Below are positions 8,522 to 18,769 of a DNA stretch of 64,000 nt, one piece after another (within the stretch, counting starts at the first letter, position 1; each line of letters opens with the position of its first letter). Source of the DNA: Ehrlichia canis str. Jake (GTDB taxonomy: Bacteria; Pseudomonadota; Alphaproteobacteria; Rickettsiales; Anaplasmataceae). The stretch spans positions 744,001 to 808,000 of the forward strand of contig NC_007354.1 in NCBI RefSeq assembly GCF_000012565.1, given 5' to 3'. The position numbers were made by a program, and so were the translations under genes. Below the pieces are notes generated by a model. That model had not been told where the DNA came from, did not search any database, and worked only from the letters and a program-made list of their open reading frames with translations.

Positions 8522-9685
8522 TCAATGAAAAATAACTACCTTACCTTTATCTGTTACAATATAAACTGAAGAATTAAGAAATACTGGCACATAATAAGTT
8601 GACGATAATATATAATTTACCATTTTTAAAGTACCAGATTTATAATCTAAATATACCATACACCCGTCATTGGATATCACTAAAATTTTATCACCTATTA
8701 TAATAGGAGCACACCACTTGTTTTTTGGCTTTCCATGCTGCAACAAATCATACTGCCATAAAAAATTTCCTGTACTAACATCCAACAACACAAGTTTATT
8801 ATCAATAATAGCTGCTATATTTCCTCCATCAATTTGAGAAACATATTCAACCTTTAAATCTTTTGACCATCTGGTTTTACCAGATTCAATATCAATATTC
8901 GATATACTATGTAATTTATCAACAGCAATCACAGTACCATTTGCTGCTTGTAAAGCAGCACCATTACTAAAAGCAATATTAGCCTTCGATACATTACTTT
9001 CCCACATTTTCAAACCATTTAAATAATTAAATGCAATAACCTTTCCATTTGAAAAAGAGAATATTACAGTATTACCATACAATGCTGAGGAAGCAGAGCT
9101 ATAGCTTTTCACTTCAGGAAGTGATTCTTGACTGCTCCATAGTAAAGACCCATCAGAGACATTAAAAGATGACAAATTATTATCTACAGTAACAACTATC
9201 AAATTATTATCAGCAACTATAGGAGACCCAGCAATTATACTACTTAATCCCTTTTGCCATTTTATTTCTCCAGTTTCAAAATCTATACCATATACATTAT
9301 CATCTACAATATAAAATACCATATTTTCAGAATATAATATATTAGCCCTATACATTTTACTGTATTTTGTAAGATCCAATTTCCAGTAACATTTTTCAAT
9401 ATTTTTACTATCTACAGAATGCAAAATACCATTCCTGCTTAAAAATATAATCCTATCATTAACAAATACAGGCATTACACCTTGATGCATCTTTAAAGAG
9501 ATTACATCTCTGTTACTCAACCTACTACTAGCTAGAACAGCAACATCTTTATCATGATTACCACCAGAATTATCAGACATTTCAACATCATAAAGACTAT
9601 GTTCCTGCACTACCCCACTCGCCAACACTAATACAGGAAATAGCAATATAAGAACAATCAAAGTTACAATACCGGATTTTATCAT
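8522..9685 (-). CDS. PQQ-like beta-propeller protein (BamB-like)
   Basis: This 387-residue exported protein opens with a signal sequence or anchor (hydrophobic about residues 4-23). It is then built of repeated blades of the PQQ-binding-like beta-propeller type. Recurrent motifs are 'YGIDFETGEIKWQ' (about 132-144), 'SSFNVSDGSLLWS' (about 171-183), 'IAFNYLNGLKMWES' (about 214-227) and 'LLDVSTGNFLWQYDL' (about 301-315). This Gly-x-x-x-W blade ending is the family hallmark. BamB, the best-known member, is a lipoprotein of the outer-membrane beta-barrel assembly machine, and this protein is the likely Ehrlichia counterpart. A clear lipobox cysteine is lacking, however: no cysteine occurs near the signal end. 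In many alphaproteobacteria this gene precedes der, but here der is over 3 kb away and on the far side of gpmI. It is first of a minus-strand series with lpdA. Confidence 0.8.
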   Translation of the reverse strand: MIKSGIVTLIVLILLFPVLVLASGVVQEHSLYDVEMSDNSGGNHDKDVAVLASSRLSNRDVISLKMHQGVMPVFVNDRIIFLSRNGILHSVDSKNIEKCYWKLDLTKYSKMYRANILYSENMVFYIVDDNVYGIDFETGEIKWQKGLSSIIAGSPIVADNNLIVVTVDNNLSSFNVSDGSLLWSSQESLPEVKSYSSASSALYGNTVIFSFSNGKVIAFNYLNGLKMWESNVSKANIAFSNGAALQAANGTVIAVDKLHSISNIDIESGKTRWSKDLKVEYVSQIDGGNIAAIIDNKLVLLDVSTGNFLWQYDLLQHGKPKNKWCAPIIIGDKILVISNDGCMVYLDYKSGTLKMVNYILSSTYYVPVFLNSSVYIVTDKGKVVIFH

Positions 9686-10258
9686 TTATATATCAAAAAT
9701 TATTACATTACTAAACTAACTATATTACTTATACAAAGAAATCAACTACTTTATGTATTCATTACATACGTATTACAAAATAATATTATTTTTTACAATT
9801 TATAAATTTTATACTTTTCTATTAAAATCAGTTTTATATTTTTAACACACAAACATATTAAATTTGCATATCGAAAAATAGTTCTTAATCAAATTGTGAC
9901 TAAAAAATCAAAACTTTACTAGAACCAAACACATATATAAACTTAATATTATATTTCACACTATTCTAAATTCTTCAATAATATTAGAATTATCAATTAT
10001 ACAGAAAATTAAAATATTATAGATTTTCAGATATTAAACTCAGATTATTCAAGTATCACATATTATCATGATTTTACAGATAAAAACCTAATAACTCTGT
10101 ATCAACAACATTAATTTACAAAGGCTTTGTAAATGCAATATAAAAAATATCAAATGATAGATAATTACAAGTACAAATATCTACTAATTTTTAAAATATA
10201 TCTACTATATATTAACAAATATGATATAAACATAACAGTGAAACAGTTCATTAAATTT
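9686..10258. other. Divergent promoter spacer
   Basis: A/T-rich spacer between the start of the BamB-like gene (minus) and the chosen start of gpmI (plus). It should hold both promoters. An in-frame ATG at 10133 would lengthen gpmI by 42 Lys/Tyr/Ile-rich residues that have no family counterpart, so I treat 10133-10258 as untranslated. Nothing else is visible. Confidence 0.5.
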
Positions 10259-11764
10259 ATGACCAATCATTCTGTAATTTTATGTATATTGGATGGATGG
10301 GGCAATGGTGAAAATAACCAATTTAATGCTATTGCTCAAGCCTATAAACCATGTTGGGATAATATAACACTACAGTACCCAAAAAGTCACTTAATTACTC
10401 ATGGATCATCTGTAGGACTTCCAGATGGACAAATAGGAAATTCAGAAGTTGGGCATGTTAACTTAGGGAGTGGTAGAATTGTCTTACAAGACTTATGTAA
10501 AATAAACAATGAAATAAAATACATCAAAGACAACGTATATCTATTAGAATTCATCAATAAAATAAAGAAAAACAATGGCATATGTCACATAGCTGGTCTA
10601 TTATCTGATGGAGGAGTACACTCATCTTATACACATATCTTAGATATAATTAACACATTATCTGACTTTCAAATACAAGTAGCAGTTCACATATTTCTAG
10701 ACGGTCGTGATACTCCACCAATATCAGCTACTAAATATATCAGTATTTTATGTGAACATATTAAACATTTAAATAACATCAATATTGCAACACTAAGCGG
10801 TCGCTACTACGCCATGGATCGTGATAATAGATTAGATCGCACAACAAAAGCATATAATGCTATAGCATTTGCAAATGCCAAACGTTATGAAGATCCATTA
10901 ACAGCTGTACAAGACAGTTATAATCTTGGTATCACAGATGAATTCATATTACCATGCATCATTGGAAATTATCAAGGTATGAAACCACAAGATGGATTCA
11001 TTATGACAAATTTTAGAAGTGATCGAGTAATACAAATCATTAAAATGATTATAGGAGATATTAAAACCGATAACCATATAACATTAGATAACACAATAGG
11101 TATGGTTAAATATTCAGACAAAATCAACATACCATGCTTATTTCCAAATAATAACATTACAAATACATTAGGAGAAGTTATTGCAAATAATCAATTACAT
11201 CAATTAAGAATTGCAGAAACAGAAAAGTACGCACACGTAACCTTTTTTTTTAATGGTGGAAAAGAAGATATGTTTGAAAATGAAGACAGAATCATAATTC
11301 CATCACCTTCAGTAGCTACTTATAATTTAACGCCAGAAATGTCTGCAGAAAAAGTTACTGACACAATAATTGAAAAAATAAAACTACAAAAATATTCTTT
11401 AATTATTGTAAATTATGCAAATGCTGACATGGTAGGGCATACTGGAAACATAGATGCAACAAAACAAGCTATAACGACAATTGATCAATGCTTGAGTAAA
11501 ATATTAAACTGCATACAAAATACTAATTACGTATTAGTAATTACTTCTGATCATGGAAATGCAGAAGAAATGTTTGACGTAAAAAATAACATGCCATATA
11601 CAGCACATACATTAAACCCTGTTCCATTTATAATATGCAACTATAATAAAAAAATCAGATTAAAAAATGGAAGATTATGTGATGTAGCACCAACAATATT
11701 AGAAATACTTAACTTAGCAAAACCAAAAGAAATGACAGGTGTTTCACTGATTGAACAGGTATAA
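10259..11764 (+). CDS. gpmI: 2,3-bisphosphoglycerate-independent phosphoglycerate mutase
   Basis: This Mn-dependent enzyme interconverts 3- and 2-phosphoglycerate in glycolysis/gluconeogenesis. From the chosen start it is 501 residues, close to the usual 510. Seen in order are '[20 protein letters not shown]' (about residues 6-25, metal-binding Asp) and '[20 protein letters not shown]' (about 51-70, with the phosphorylated Ser). 'FLDGRDTPP' is near 145, and '[12 protein letters not shown]' and '[11 protein letters not shown]' come late, giving the second metal site. The start is set at 10259 because family members begin a few residues before the ILDGWG motif. A longer frame opens at 10133, but its extra residues look like translated spacer. 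No strong Shine-Dalgarno precedes either start. It is a single-gene plus-strand unit. Confidence 0.95.
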   Translation: MTNHSVILCILDGWGNGENNQFNAIAQAYKPCWDNITLQYPKSHLITHGSSVGLPDGQIGNSEVGHVNLGSGRIVLQDLCKINNEIKYIKDNVYLLEFINKIKKNNGICHIAGLLSDGGVHSSYTHILDIINTLSDFQIQVAVHIFLDGRDTPPISATKYISILCEHIKHLNNINIATLSGRYYAMDRDNRLDRTTKAYNAIAFANAKRYEDPLTAVQDSYNLGITDEFILPCIIGNYQGMKPQDGFIMTNFRSDRVIQIIKMIIGDIKTDNHITLDNTIGMVKYSDKINIPCLFPNNNITNTLGEVIANNQLHQLRIAETEKYAHVTFFFNGGKEDMFENEDRIIIPSPSVATYNLTPEMSAEKVTDTIIEKIKLQKYSLIIVNYANADMVGHTGNIDATKQAITTIDQCLSKILNCIQNTNYVLVITSDHGNAEEMFDVKNNMPYTAHTLNPVPFIICNYNKKIRLKNGRLCDVAPTILEILNLAKPKEMTGVSLIEQV

Positions 11765-12739
11765 TACAAATCTATTTTTTATAAAAAAATAAAACAAATT
11801 ACAATCAAACTATAACAAAGCTTTTTCTTATATATAAAAACTTCACATAAGCTTATATTTCAAAAAATTAAGAGTTTTTGTTTTTTCTAGAATTCAACTT
11901 TTCTACAACAAATAAATCACCTATATTATTTTTGAATAAAATAAAAGTGGTAAACTATTACTAGAATATCTGTAATATACTTTTATATGTAATTTCATAC
12001 TATACAGTAAGCATAAGATACAAAGTACTTTTAAATAATCTATCGAAAACCACCTTAAACCATGTTAGTGGAATTTAACTAAATAAAAATTTCTATTTTT
12101 TTAAAGTTGATTTTTTTCAAATTAAATAAGATTCAACTCACTACTAATAGCAAGACACATATTAAATTCCTCATTGAATACCGATAGTAATCTAAAACAA
12201 TAAGACTAAACAATCCATGAAAACATTAATTTTTGTAATGTTAGCACTTTTTTTAATGTACACTGATTATCATTCTATTAATAAAAAAGTATTTTAGTAA
12301 ACCATCCACTAAATACATTTTGACTAGATTACATGTATGTTATTCTATACAATTTTACTATTATATGAGTTTTGTCTTTCCAAGTTTATTCTTGCATTAG
12401 AATTTCATTAACAGAAAAATATTCTCTTAAGCTTACTTTAAGTAGTACTATAATCAATCACAATAAAACAATCTACAAAAATATTATTTTTTTACCATGT
12501 GAACTTCTTTTAAACTCAACTTGATAAAACTCCTACTGATAAAAAATTATTCTATTAAATTGTTGATTAGATACTTTTCTGATCAAATTATATTAATAGC
12601 ATTCAATACAAGGAATAAAACTATCAATTTTTATAATCTTTATTTTCAAATATAATAAGAACATACAGATTAGTAGAAAACTATTTCCTAAGCTGCCCAT
12701 TAATAATACTGGTAAGTTATATCAATAAAATAAAAAAGT
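11765..12739. pseudogene. Spacer with several decayed copies of the der 3' end
   Basis: This 975-base gap between the convergent gpmI and der has no intact gene, but parts resemble the last 35 or so codons of der. The clearest is 12364-12458, which parallels 12754-12858 of der; both contain the run GAATTTCATT within a longer matched stretch. A second, 12680-12728, abuts der and matches 12811-12858 (GTAAGTTA against ATAAGTTA, then CAATA). A third, 12170-12204, matches 12820-12860 with repeated single-base changes. All are in the same orientation as der. I infer repeated partial tandem duplications that have since decayed. The copies are too diverged to be translated. The stretch 11765-12110 shows only A/T-rich sequence with an AT-only palindrome near 11771-11790. 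Confidence 0.6.
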
Positions 12740-14059
12740 CTAATTTTTATTATCATATGGATTTTTATTCTTTTTCAAGTTTAACTTTATTGGAATTTCA
12801 TTGATCGAGAAATGCTTTCTTAAACTTCTCATTAAATATTGCTGATAAGTTAGGTCAATAGCATTTAAATTGTTAACCACTATAATAAAAGCTGGAGGCA
12901 TTACTCTGACTTGAGTAATATACTTTAGCTTCACTACTTTACCATGAAATAATGGAGGCTTATGATAATCTACAGCCAGCTTCAACCATTTATTAAGCAT
13001 AGGAGTACTAATACGCATCTTTAGATATTTATAAAGCCCTATGCTCTTATCAATAACTTTATTACAGTTAATATTTTTAAGTGCAGAAATTTCCACAATT
13101 GGAACTTCAAAGTTCAACTTATTATAATTACAAATATCTTTTAATAACTCAGATCTATCTTTCCTAGCAATCATATCCCACTTATTCAAAGCAACAATAA
13201 GAGCCTTACCATTTTGTATTGCAAGATCAGCAATATATAAATCCTGCTGTTCTATACCATAAACAGAATCTATAACCAACACTACAATATCTGACCTATT
13301 AATTGATCCAATAGTCTTATGAACAGAACTTACTTCTATCTCTTCAATTACCTTTGCTTTCTTACGCATACCTGCAGTATCAATCAATGTAAACATTTGA
13401 TCTTTATATTGATACTCTATATCTATAGAATCTCTAGTTGTTCCAGCTTCAGGACTCACAATCATTCTACTTTCACCAAGCAAACTATTAACAAAAGTTG
13501 ATTTACCAGCATTTGGTCTACCAACAATAGAAAGCCTAATGTTATCTGATTTTAAAATATCTAAATCATGTTCCCCAACAAACGGTAACAAAACCTCATA
13601 TAAATCAATTAAACCTAAATTGTGTTCAGCAGAAATATAAACCGGACCTATAAAATCAAAATGTCCTAAATAATCTACAGTATAACATTTTTTCTGACTT
13701 TCACATTTATTTGCAACTAATATCACAGGCTTCTGTGTACTCTTTCTTAAATATTTTGCAAATTCCAGATTTTTATCATCCTGTTCAACTTTAGCATCAA
13801 CAACAAAAAATACAATATCACATCCTTCTATAGCTAATTTTACCTGACCTAATACTAGTGCAGATAATTTTATTGTATTATCTACTCCACCAGTATCAAT
13901 AACTTTAAACTTCAAGCCACATAAATCAGCATTACCTTCTCTTCTATCTCTTGTCAAATTAGGAGTATTGCTCACAATTGCAGATTTTTGATTAGTTAAC
14001 CTATTAAAAATAGTAGATTTTCCAACATTAGGTAACCCAACTATAGCTATTTTTAACAT
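12740..14059 (-). CDS. der: Ribosome assembly GTPase Der (EngA)
   Basis: Der has two consecutive GTPase domains and a KH-like C-terminal domain, and acts in 50S subunit maturation. This 439-residue protein shows domain 1 with 'GLPNVGKSTIFNRLTN' (about residues 8-23), 'DTGGV' near 56 and 'NKCE' near 117. Domain 2 has 'GRPNAGKSTFVNSLLG' (about 180-195), 'DTAGMRKKAK' near 227 and 'ALNKWD' near 292. The KH-like part starts near residue 350 and includes 'PPLFHGKVVKLKYITQVRV' (about 371-389) and 'PPAFIIVVNN'. It is complete and of normal length. It is convergent with gpmI; the spacer downstream carries decayed copies of its 3' end. It is divergent from carA, 230 bases away. Confidence 0.97.
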   Translation of the reverse strand: MLKIAIVGLPNVGKSTIFNRLTNQKSAIVSNTPNLTRDRREGNADLCGLKFKVIDTGGVDNTIKLSALVLGQVKLAIEGCDIVFFVVDAKVEQDDKNLEFAKYLRKSTQKPVILVANKCESQKKCYTVDYLGHFDFIGPVYISAEHNLGLIDLYEVLLPFVGEHDLDILKSDNIRLSIVGRPNAGKSTFVNSLLGESRMIVSPEAGTTRDSIDIEYQYKDQMFTLIDTAGMRKKAKVIEEIEVSSVHKTIGSINRSDIVVLVIDSVYGIEQQDLYIADLAIQNGKALIVALNKWDMIARKDRSELLKDICNYNKLNFEVPIVEISALKNINCNKVIDKSIGLYKYLKMRISTPMLNKWLKLAVDYHKPPLFHGKVVKLKYITQVRVMPPAFIIVVNNLNAIDLTYQQYLMRSLRKHFSINEIPIKLNLKKNKNPYDNKN

Positions 14060-14229
14060 ATAAAAATTCTACACTTTTTATTAAATATTGCACAGATATA
14101 CATCAAACACAAGTACTGAATAGATTAACGCACCGTTTAACATATTATACAACATATAAAAATCAACTTTTATTAGGTCATAATGTTAAAGTGTAAACTC
14201 AACAAATCTCATGAAAGTAAATTATATAG

Positions 14230-14257
14230 TTAACTTTCAAAGAATTTCCTATATAAT
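14230..14257 (+). promoter_or_regulatory. Possible sigma-70-type promoter of carA
   Basis: TTAACT (14230-14235) and TATAAT (14252-14257) are separated by 16 bases, and carA starts 32 bases after the -10. The -10 is a perfect consensus; the -35 matches four of six. The -35 overlaps the right arm of a seven-base inverted repeat (TGAAAGT / ACTTTCA). In such A/T-rich DNA a chance match is possible. Confidence 0.4.
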
Positions 14258-14289
14258 TTCCAGGATTCGTTGGCTTTATTAAATAAAAA

Positions 14290-15405
14290 ATGTCTCAATT
14301 AACAAGTTATTACAATGCTGTTCTCGTATTATCAGACGGAAAGCATTTTTTCGGAAAATCAATAGGAAGTAGGATACCAACAGTAGGAGAAGTATGTTTT
14401 ACTACATCAATGATAGGGTATCAACATACTATCACTGATCCATCATTTGCAGGACAAATTATTACTTTTACTTTCCCACACATTGGCAATGTTGGAATAA
14501 ATCACAAAGATTTTGAAAATCACAATATATTAACCCATGGAATTATAGTAAAAACAATATCAGAAGACTCTCATTCAAGATCTTATTCAAATTTAGAACA
14601 CTGGATGATACAAAATAACTTAACCGGAATATCTGAAATTGATACCAGGGCATTGACATGTCATTTGCGTAACAATGGATCACAAAATGGAGTAATATAC
14701 CACTTTGACGACATAAACTTAATAAACTTATCAGAATTACAAAAACAAGCTTCTAGATATAATTATACAAAACATTGTTTAACCATAAAATTCAAAAATA
14801 ATGATAGAACTACAGATGATAATACTCACCTATATAATATAGTTGTAGTTAATTTCGGGGTAAAATCAGGTATATTAGATGCTTTATCCGAATTAGGGTG
14901 CAAAATCCACATGATTTCAGGAAATGAAGATAATTTATCAAAAAAAACATTATCATTAAAACCACAAGGCATAGTATTATCAAATGGGCCAGGTGACCCA
15001 TCTGCAGTTTCTGAAAACACTATAGAAGAAATCAAAACATTAATAGAATCTAAAATACCAATACTTGCCATATGCTTAGGACATCAACTCATTTCATTAG
15101 CAATAGGAGCAAAAATTACTAAAATGCTATTTGGACATAGAGGAAGTAATCACCCTGTTTACAACAAAATTAACAACAATATAGAAATCACAAGTCAAAA
15201 CCACGGGTTTGTTGTCAATGAAGATTCACTTCCTACAAGTGCTCAGGTAACACATAGGTCATTATTTGATAATACAATAGAAGGTATTCAAGTAGATGGC
15301 TATCCAATAATTTCAGTACAATATCACCCAGAAGGAAATCCTGGACCGAATGATTCAAGTTATATATTTGATAACTTTATAAATTTAATAAAAGCAAATA
15401 ATTAA
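14290..15405 (+). CDS. carA: Carbamoyl-phosphate synthase small (glutaminase) subunit
   Basis: This subunit releases ammonia from glutamine and passes it to CarB for carbamoyl phosphate, the precursor of pyrimidines and arginine. It is 371 residues. The N-terminal domain has 'GEVCFTTSMIGYQHTITDPS' (about residues 36-55). The class I glutamine amidotransferase domain shows 'LSNGPGDPSAV' (about 232-242), the nucleophile in 'PILAICLGHQLISLAIGA' (about 256-273) and the His/Glu pair in 'ISVQYHPEGNPGPND' (about 340-354). All catalytic residues are present. carB is not in the window, as is common in Rickettsiales. The next plus-strand gene is about 300 bases on. A likely -10 lies 32 bases upstream. 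Confidence 0.97.
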   Translation: MSQLTSYYNAVLVLSDGKHFFGKSIGSRIPTVGEVCFTTSMIGYQHTITDPSFAGQIITFTFPHIGNVGINHKDFENHNILTHGIIVKTISEDSHSRSYSNLEHWMIQNNLTGISEIDTRALTCHLRNNGSQNGVIYHFDDINLINLSELQKQASRYNYTKHCLTIKFKNNDRTTDDNTHLYNIVVVNFGVKSGILDALSELGCKIHMISGNEDNLSKKTLSLKPQGIVLSNGPGDPSAVSENTIEEIKTLIESKIPILAICLGHQLISLAIGAKITKMLFGHRGSNHPVYNKINNNIEITSQNHGFVVNEDSLPTSAQVTHRSLFDNTIEGIQVDGYPIISVQYHPEGNPGPNDSSYIFDNFINLIKANN

Positions 15406-15706
15406 AAGCTCTGTTAGAAATTCTATAAACTTAGACAGAATTTAAATAATTAAGCATTGTAAAATTTCATAAGTGTATTCAGGTTTCATACTTTAACATC
15501 TGAATATTAGATTATCTTTTTATAAATACTAATAAATCTAGTTATTTAAAAATACAACGACATATTTTAACAATTTAGCAATGCATCACCTGATATGTAT
15601 AAATATCAAATCATAACAACATTTACACATATTCCATGCTTTACTTACAACACTTCATGTGCTGTAATATTTATCACTAATGTACAGGATAAGTGACAGG
15701 TACGTA
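15406..15706. other. Spacer between carA and ispH
   Basis: About 300 A/T-rich bases. A weak TCTGT/ACAGA inverted repeat just after carA (near 15410-15440) could end transcription but has no good U-tract. An ATG at 15680, in frame with ispH, lies at its end. Nothing else is seen. Confidence 0.35.
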
Positions 15707-16666
15707 ATGGATCAAATTTTAAAAAAAAATGTAGAAGTCATACTTGCAAATCCAAGAGGATTCTGTGCAGGAGTATCCAGAGCAATAGAAATTGTAGAAT
15801 TAGCTATAAAATACCATAGCAATAACAGAAAAGTTTATGTATTACATGAAATTGTACATAATAAATATATAATTAATTCTTTAAAAGAGATGGGTGTACT
15901 TTTTATAGATACACTAGATCAAGCTGAAGATGGATCAATACTCATATACAGTGCACATGGTGTCTCAAAAGAAATAGAACACCTTGCACAACTACGTAAT
16001 CTAGAGATAATAAATGCAACATGTCCACTAGTAACCAAAGTACATAAAGAAGTACAGTCTTACGACAGAGAAGGATATCAAATAATATTGATTGGTCATA
16101 AAGGACACCGTGAAGTAGAAGGAACTATCGGGCAAATAACAACACCTGTACTATTAGTACAAACCATATCTGATATTGACAATATAGCAGTTGTTAACCA
16201 AAATAAGCTTGCATATGTAACACAAACTACTCTAAGTGTAGATGATACAAAAGAAATAATTAATAAGTTGAAACAAAAATTTCCTAATATTAAAGGACCA
16301 GATTTAAAAGACATATGTTATGCTACTCAAAATAGGCAAAATGCTGTAAAACAATTATCAGAACTAGTAGACATTGTGTTTATACTAGGGAGTAAAAACA
16401 GTTCAAATTCAAATCGTCTCAAAGAACTAGCTAAATTAAAAGCCCCTGCTTTTTTAATAGATTCTTATAAGGAAATTGACTTAAGTCTTCTACAAAATGT
16501 AGAAAAAATTGGGATAACTGCAGGAGCATCAGCTCCAGAAATATTAATAACAGAAGTTATAGATTCACTTAAACAACACCTAAACATCAAGTTATCAAAC
16601 TTAGAAATCACTAAAGAAAATATTGCTTTCAATATACCAAAACAACTAAGAGAATATAAACAATAA
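15707..16666 (+). CDS. ispH: 4-hydroxy-3-methylbut-2-enyl diphosphate reductase
   Basis: IspH is the last enzyme of the MEP isoprenoid pathway, an iron-sulfur protein that makes IPP and DMAPP. From 15707 it is 319 residues. The three cluster cysteines are in 'ILANPRGFCAGVSRAIEIVE' (about residues 10-29), 'IINATCPLVTKVHKEV' (about 101-116) and 'KDICYATQNRQNAVKQL' (about 203-219). 'THSxS'-type substrate residues appear as 'VTQTTLSVDDT' (about 171-181), and 'ILGSKNSSNSNRL' and 'ITAGASAPE' follow. The start at 15707 fits the family better than the in-frame ATG at 15680 and has ACAGG ten bases upstream. The gene stands alone between carA and dut on the plus strand. Confidence 0.96.
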   Translation: MDQILKKNVEVILANPRGFCAGVSRAIEIVELAIKYHSNNRKVYVLHEIVHNKYIINSLKEMGVLFIDTLDQAEDGSILIYSAHGVSKEIEHLAQLRNLEIINATCPLVTKVHKEVQSYDREGYQIILIGHKGHREVEGTIGQITTPVLLVQTISDIDNIAVVNQNKLAYVTQTTLSVDDTKEIINKLKQKFPNIKGPDLKDICYATQNRQNAVKQLSELVDIVFILGSKNSSNSNRLKELAKLKAPAFLIDSYKEIDLSLLQNVEKIGITAGASAPEILITEVIDSLKQHLNIKLSNLEITKENIAFNIPKQLREYKQ

Positions 16667-16812
16667 AACTATATTTCATATTACTACAGAGTAAAATCAA
16701 TATTTTTATGTATTAAAAATTTACTACGAGAAAAATTACCATATTTATTATATATAAAATTCATGATAAAGTTAAGATTATTGAATAACATCAAGGCATA
16801 TAGGAAAAATCC

Positions 16813-17274
16813 ATGAAGAACAATACAGATATTCTGATCAAGGTTATCAAGTTAAACAGTAATAATCTTCCACTCCCATCCTATTCAACAGAGAATAGTT
16901 CTGGTATGGATTTATATTCTGCAATGACGCAAGATGTCATACTAGCACCAGGTTGCAGAGCTTGTATTAATACTGGCATTGCAATTTCTGTTCCTAATGG
17001 ATATGAAGCTCAGGTTAGACCGAGATCTGGGTTAGCACTCAAATTTGGCATTACTGTACTTAACACTCCAGGAACTATAGATGCTGATTACCGTGGAGAA
17101 ATTAAAGTCATTTTAATTAACCTTGGACATGAGACATATACCATCAAATATGGTGATAGAATAGCACAAATGGTAATAGCACCAGTAATACATGCTTCAT
17201 GGAATCTTGTTAAAGATTTAGATGATGATACCACAAAGCGTGGTGACCAAGGGTTTGGGTCAACTGGCATATAA
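16813..17274 (+). CDS. dut: dUTP diphosphatase
   Basis: This homotrimeric enzyme removes dUTP and supplies dUMP for thymidylate synthesis. The 153-residue protein has all five family motifs in order: 'SSGMDLYS' (about residues 29-36), 'PRSGLALK' (about 71-78), '[14 protein letters not shown]' (about 86-99), '[13 protein letters not shown]' (about 115-127) and the C-terminal '[10 protein letters not shown]' (about 143-152), which closes over the active site. Length is normal. It lies 146 bases downstream of ispH on the same strand and may share a transcript. Nothing unusual is seen. Confidence 0.98.
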   Translation: MKNNTDILIKVIKLNSNNLPLPSYSTENSSGMDLYSAMTQDVILAPGCRACINTGIAISVPNGYEAQVRPRSGLALKFGITVLNTPGTIDADYRGEIKVILINLGHETYTIKYGDRIAQMVIAPVIHASWNLVKDLDDDTTKRGDQGFGSTGI

Positions 17275-17964
17275 ATTTTGCATACATTAAATTATTGGTA
17301 AATTATATTTATAATGTCTAATGTAGCAATAATGTTTTGTATAAAATAACTACTACCTTAATATTACAATTTCACAAATCCAACTTTATATCTACAAAAA
17401 TTAGAATTTAAACCATCGATTAAAACACACTAAAGCTATACAATACACAGCATAAAACTTATGTTATCATATTTTTTGACTCTACCATTCTACATCCTAT
17501 CACTAAAAAGTTTACATTTAAAAACCAGTTCAAATCACCAACTTTAATACAAATCTACTATCCTAATTCATTAATATAATCATTTTACATACCATCTATA
17601 GAGAGTTTATACCTAATATTCAAAGTCAAATTTACTGATCAAAGCCTCTAGTAGACAATATCTAAACTTGCAATAACAATACTTGGCACAAAAGTAATTA
17701 TCAACTTTACAAATCTAATCACTTCACACTTCATATCTAACACAAGACTTTAAACCACACTATTAAAAGTGTACTAACATTATATCTATAATACTATTAA
17801 TGTATTTAACATAATATGGTTACATAAATGTCAATATAAGTATATAATTATTTCTAGCATAATATTCTATTACTATAACTTTTAATTCCATAGTAAACCG
17901 ACTCTAAACATCCAATCACCTGCCAACACCATGAAACACATTTTTATATAATGAGTAATAAATA
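17275..17964. other. Long spacer, no gene seen
   Basis: 690 A/T-rich bases between dut and the GTA-like tail gene. All frames appear closed. I see no tRNA, hairpin with U-tract or recognisable gene remnant. The promoter of the tail gene should be at its right end. Confidence 0.4.
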
Positions 17965-18564
17965 ATGACATTCCATGAAATCAGATTTCCAGAAGACATT
18001 TCTTATGGATCAACTGGAGGACCAGAATTTTCAACAAGCATTGTACAAACAAATAACGGTAGCGAATATCGAAAAGTAAATTTATCATATTCACGCAACA
18101 AATATAATATAATGTACAATGTAAAATCAGAAGACCAATTACTAAAACTAATTAATTTTTTCTATGTCCATAAAGGTAAAGCTATTGGTTTCCGTTTTAA
18201 AGATTGGTCAGATTACAAAGCAAAAAAAGAACACATAGGAATAGGAAACGACAAACAAAAAAAATTTCAAATCATAAAAACATACAGTATTGATCAACAT
18301 TCATACATACGCAAAATTACAAAACCAGTCATTAATACGGTAAAAATATATTATGATGATATTGAAAAAGTCGATGGATTTTCTGTAAATTTTTCCAACG
18401 GTCAAATAGAATTTAATACTCCACCTCATAATGGAGTAACAATATACGCAGACTATGAATTTGATGTTCCTGTAAGATTTGATTCAGATTACCTACCATA
18501 CTCTATAGATAATTACAACGAGCATAATTGTAATAATATCGCACTTATAGAAATAAAAACTTAG
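17965..18564 (+). CDS. Orphan GTA/phage tail-associated protein (DUF2460, GTA gp12-like)
   Basis: This 199-residue protein resembles the DUF2460/TIGR02217 family, which includes gp12 of the alphaproteobacterial gene transfer agent and related phage tail proteins. The family start 'FHEIRFPEDISYGSTGGPEF' (about residues 3-22) is clear. So are the strand region 'LINFFYVHKGKAIGFRFKDW' (about 62-81), 'DYKAKKEHIG', and the end 'VTIYADYEFDVPVRFDSDYL' (about 156-175). No other GTA genes (terminase, portal, capsid, gp13-gp15) are in the window. Rickettsiales are known to keep scattered GTA homologues, so this is probably one such remnant. The frame is open and of full family length, so it may be under selection. 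It is convergent with virB6-4, with 205 bases between them. Confidence 0.8.
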   Translation: MTFHEIRFPEDISYGSTGGPEFSTSIVQTNNGSEYRKVNLSYSRNKYNIMYNVKSEDQLLKLINFFYVHKGKAIGFRFKDWSDYKAKKEHIGIGNDKQKKFQIIKTYSIDQHSYIRKITKPVINTVKIYYDDIEKVDGFSVNFSNGQIEFNTPPHNGVTIYADYEFDVPVRFDSDYLPYSIDNYNEHNCNNIALIEIKT

Positions 18565-18668
18565 TACATAACAATACTAAATACATATTTTCAGCATGCT
18601 ATGTTAAAAACATACAATCCTGTAGCAACAGCTGATTATTAAATCAAATACAACTTATATCAACATAA

Positions 18669-18688
18669 CATCTAATCATCTTTAGATG
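18669..18688 (-). terminator. Candidate hairpin downstream of virB6-4
   Basis: A perfect seven-base inverted repeat (CATCTAA / TTAGATG) with a six-base loop lies between the convergent tail gene and virB6-4. Read on the minus strand it is followed by TTATGTTGATAT, a poor U-tract, so it is only a possible terminator of the T4SS operon. Confidence 0.35.
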
Positions 18689-18769
18689 GAAGAAAATATA
18701 TAGAAAAGTACAACATCAAAAAAACATTTATAATGAATCAAAAACATATAATAAATTTCAGCAAAAAAA

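Noticed and set aside
10133-10258. 42-residue N-terminal extension of gpmI
   Set aside because: Lys/Tyr/Ile-rich with no family counterpart; the internal ATG at 10259 places the catalytic motif at the usual distance.
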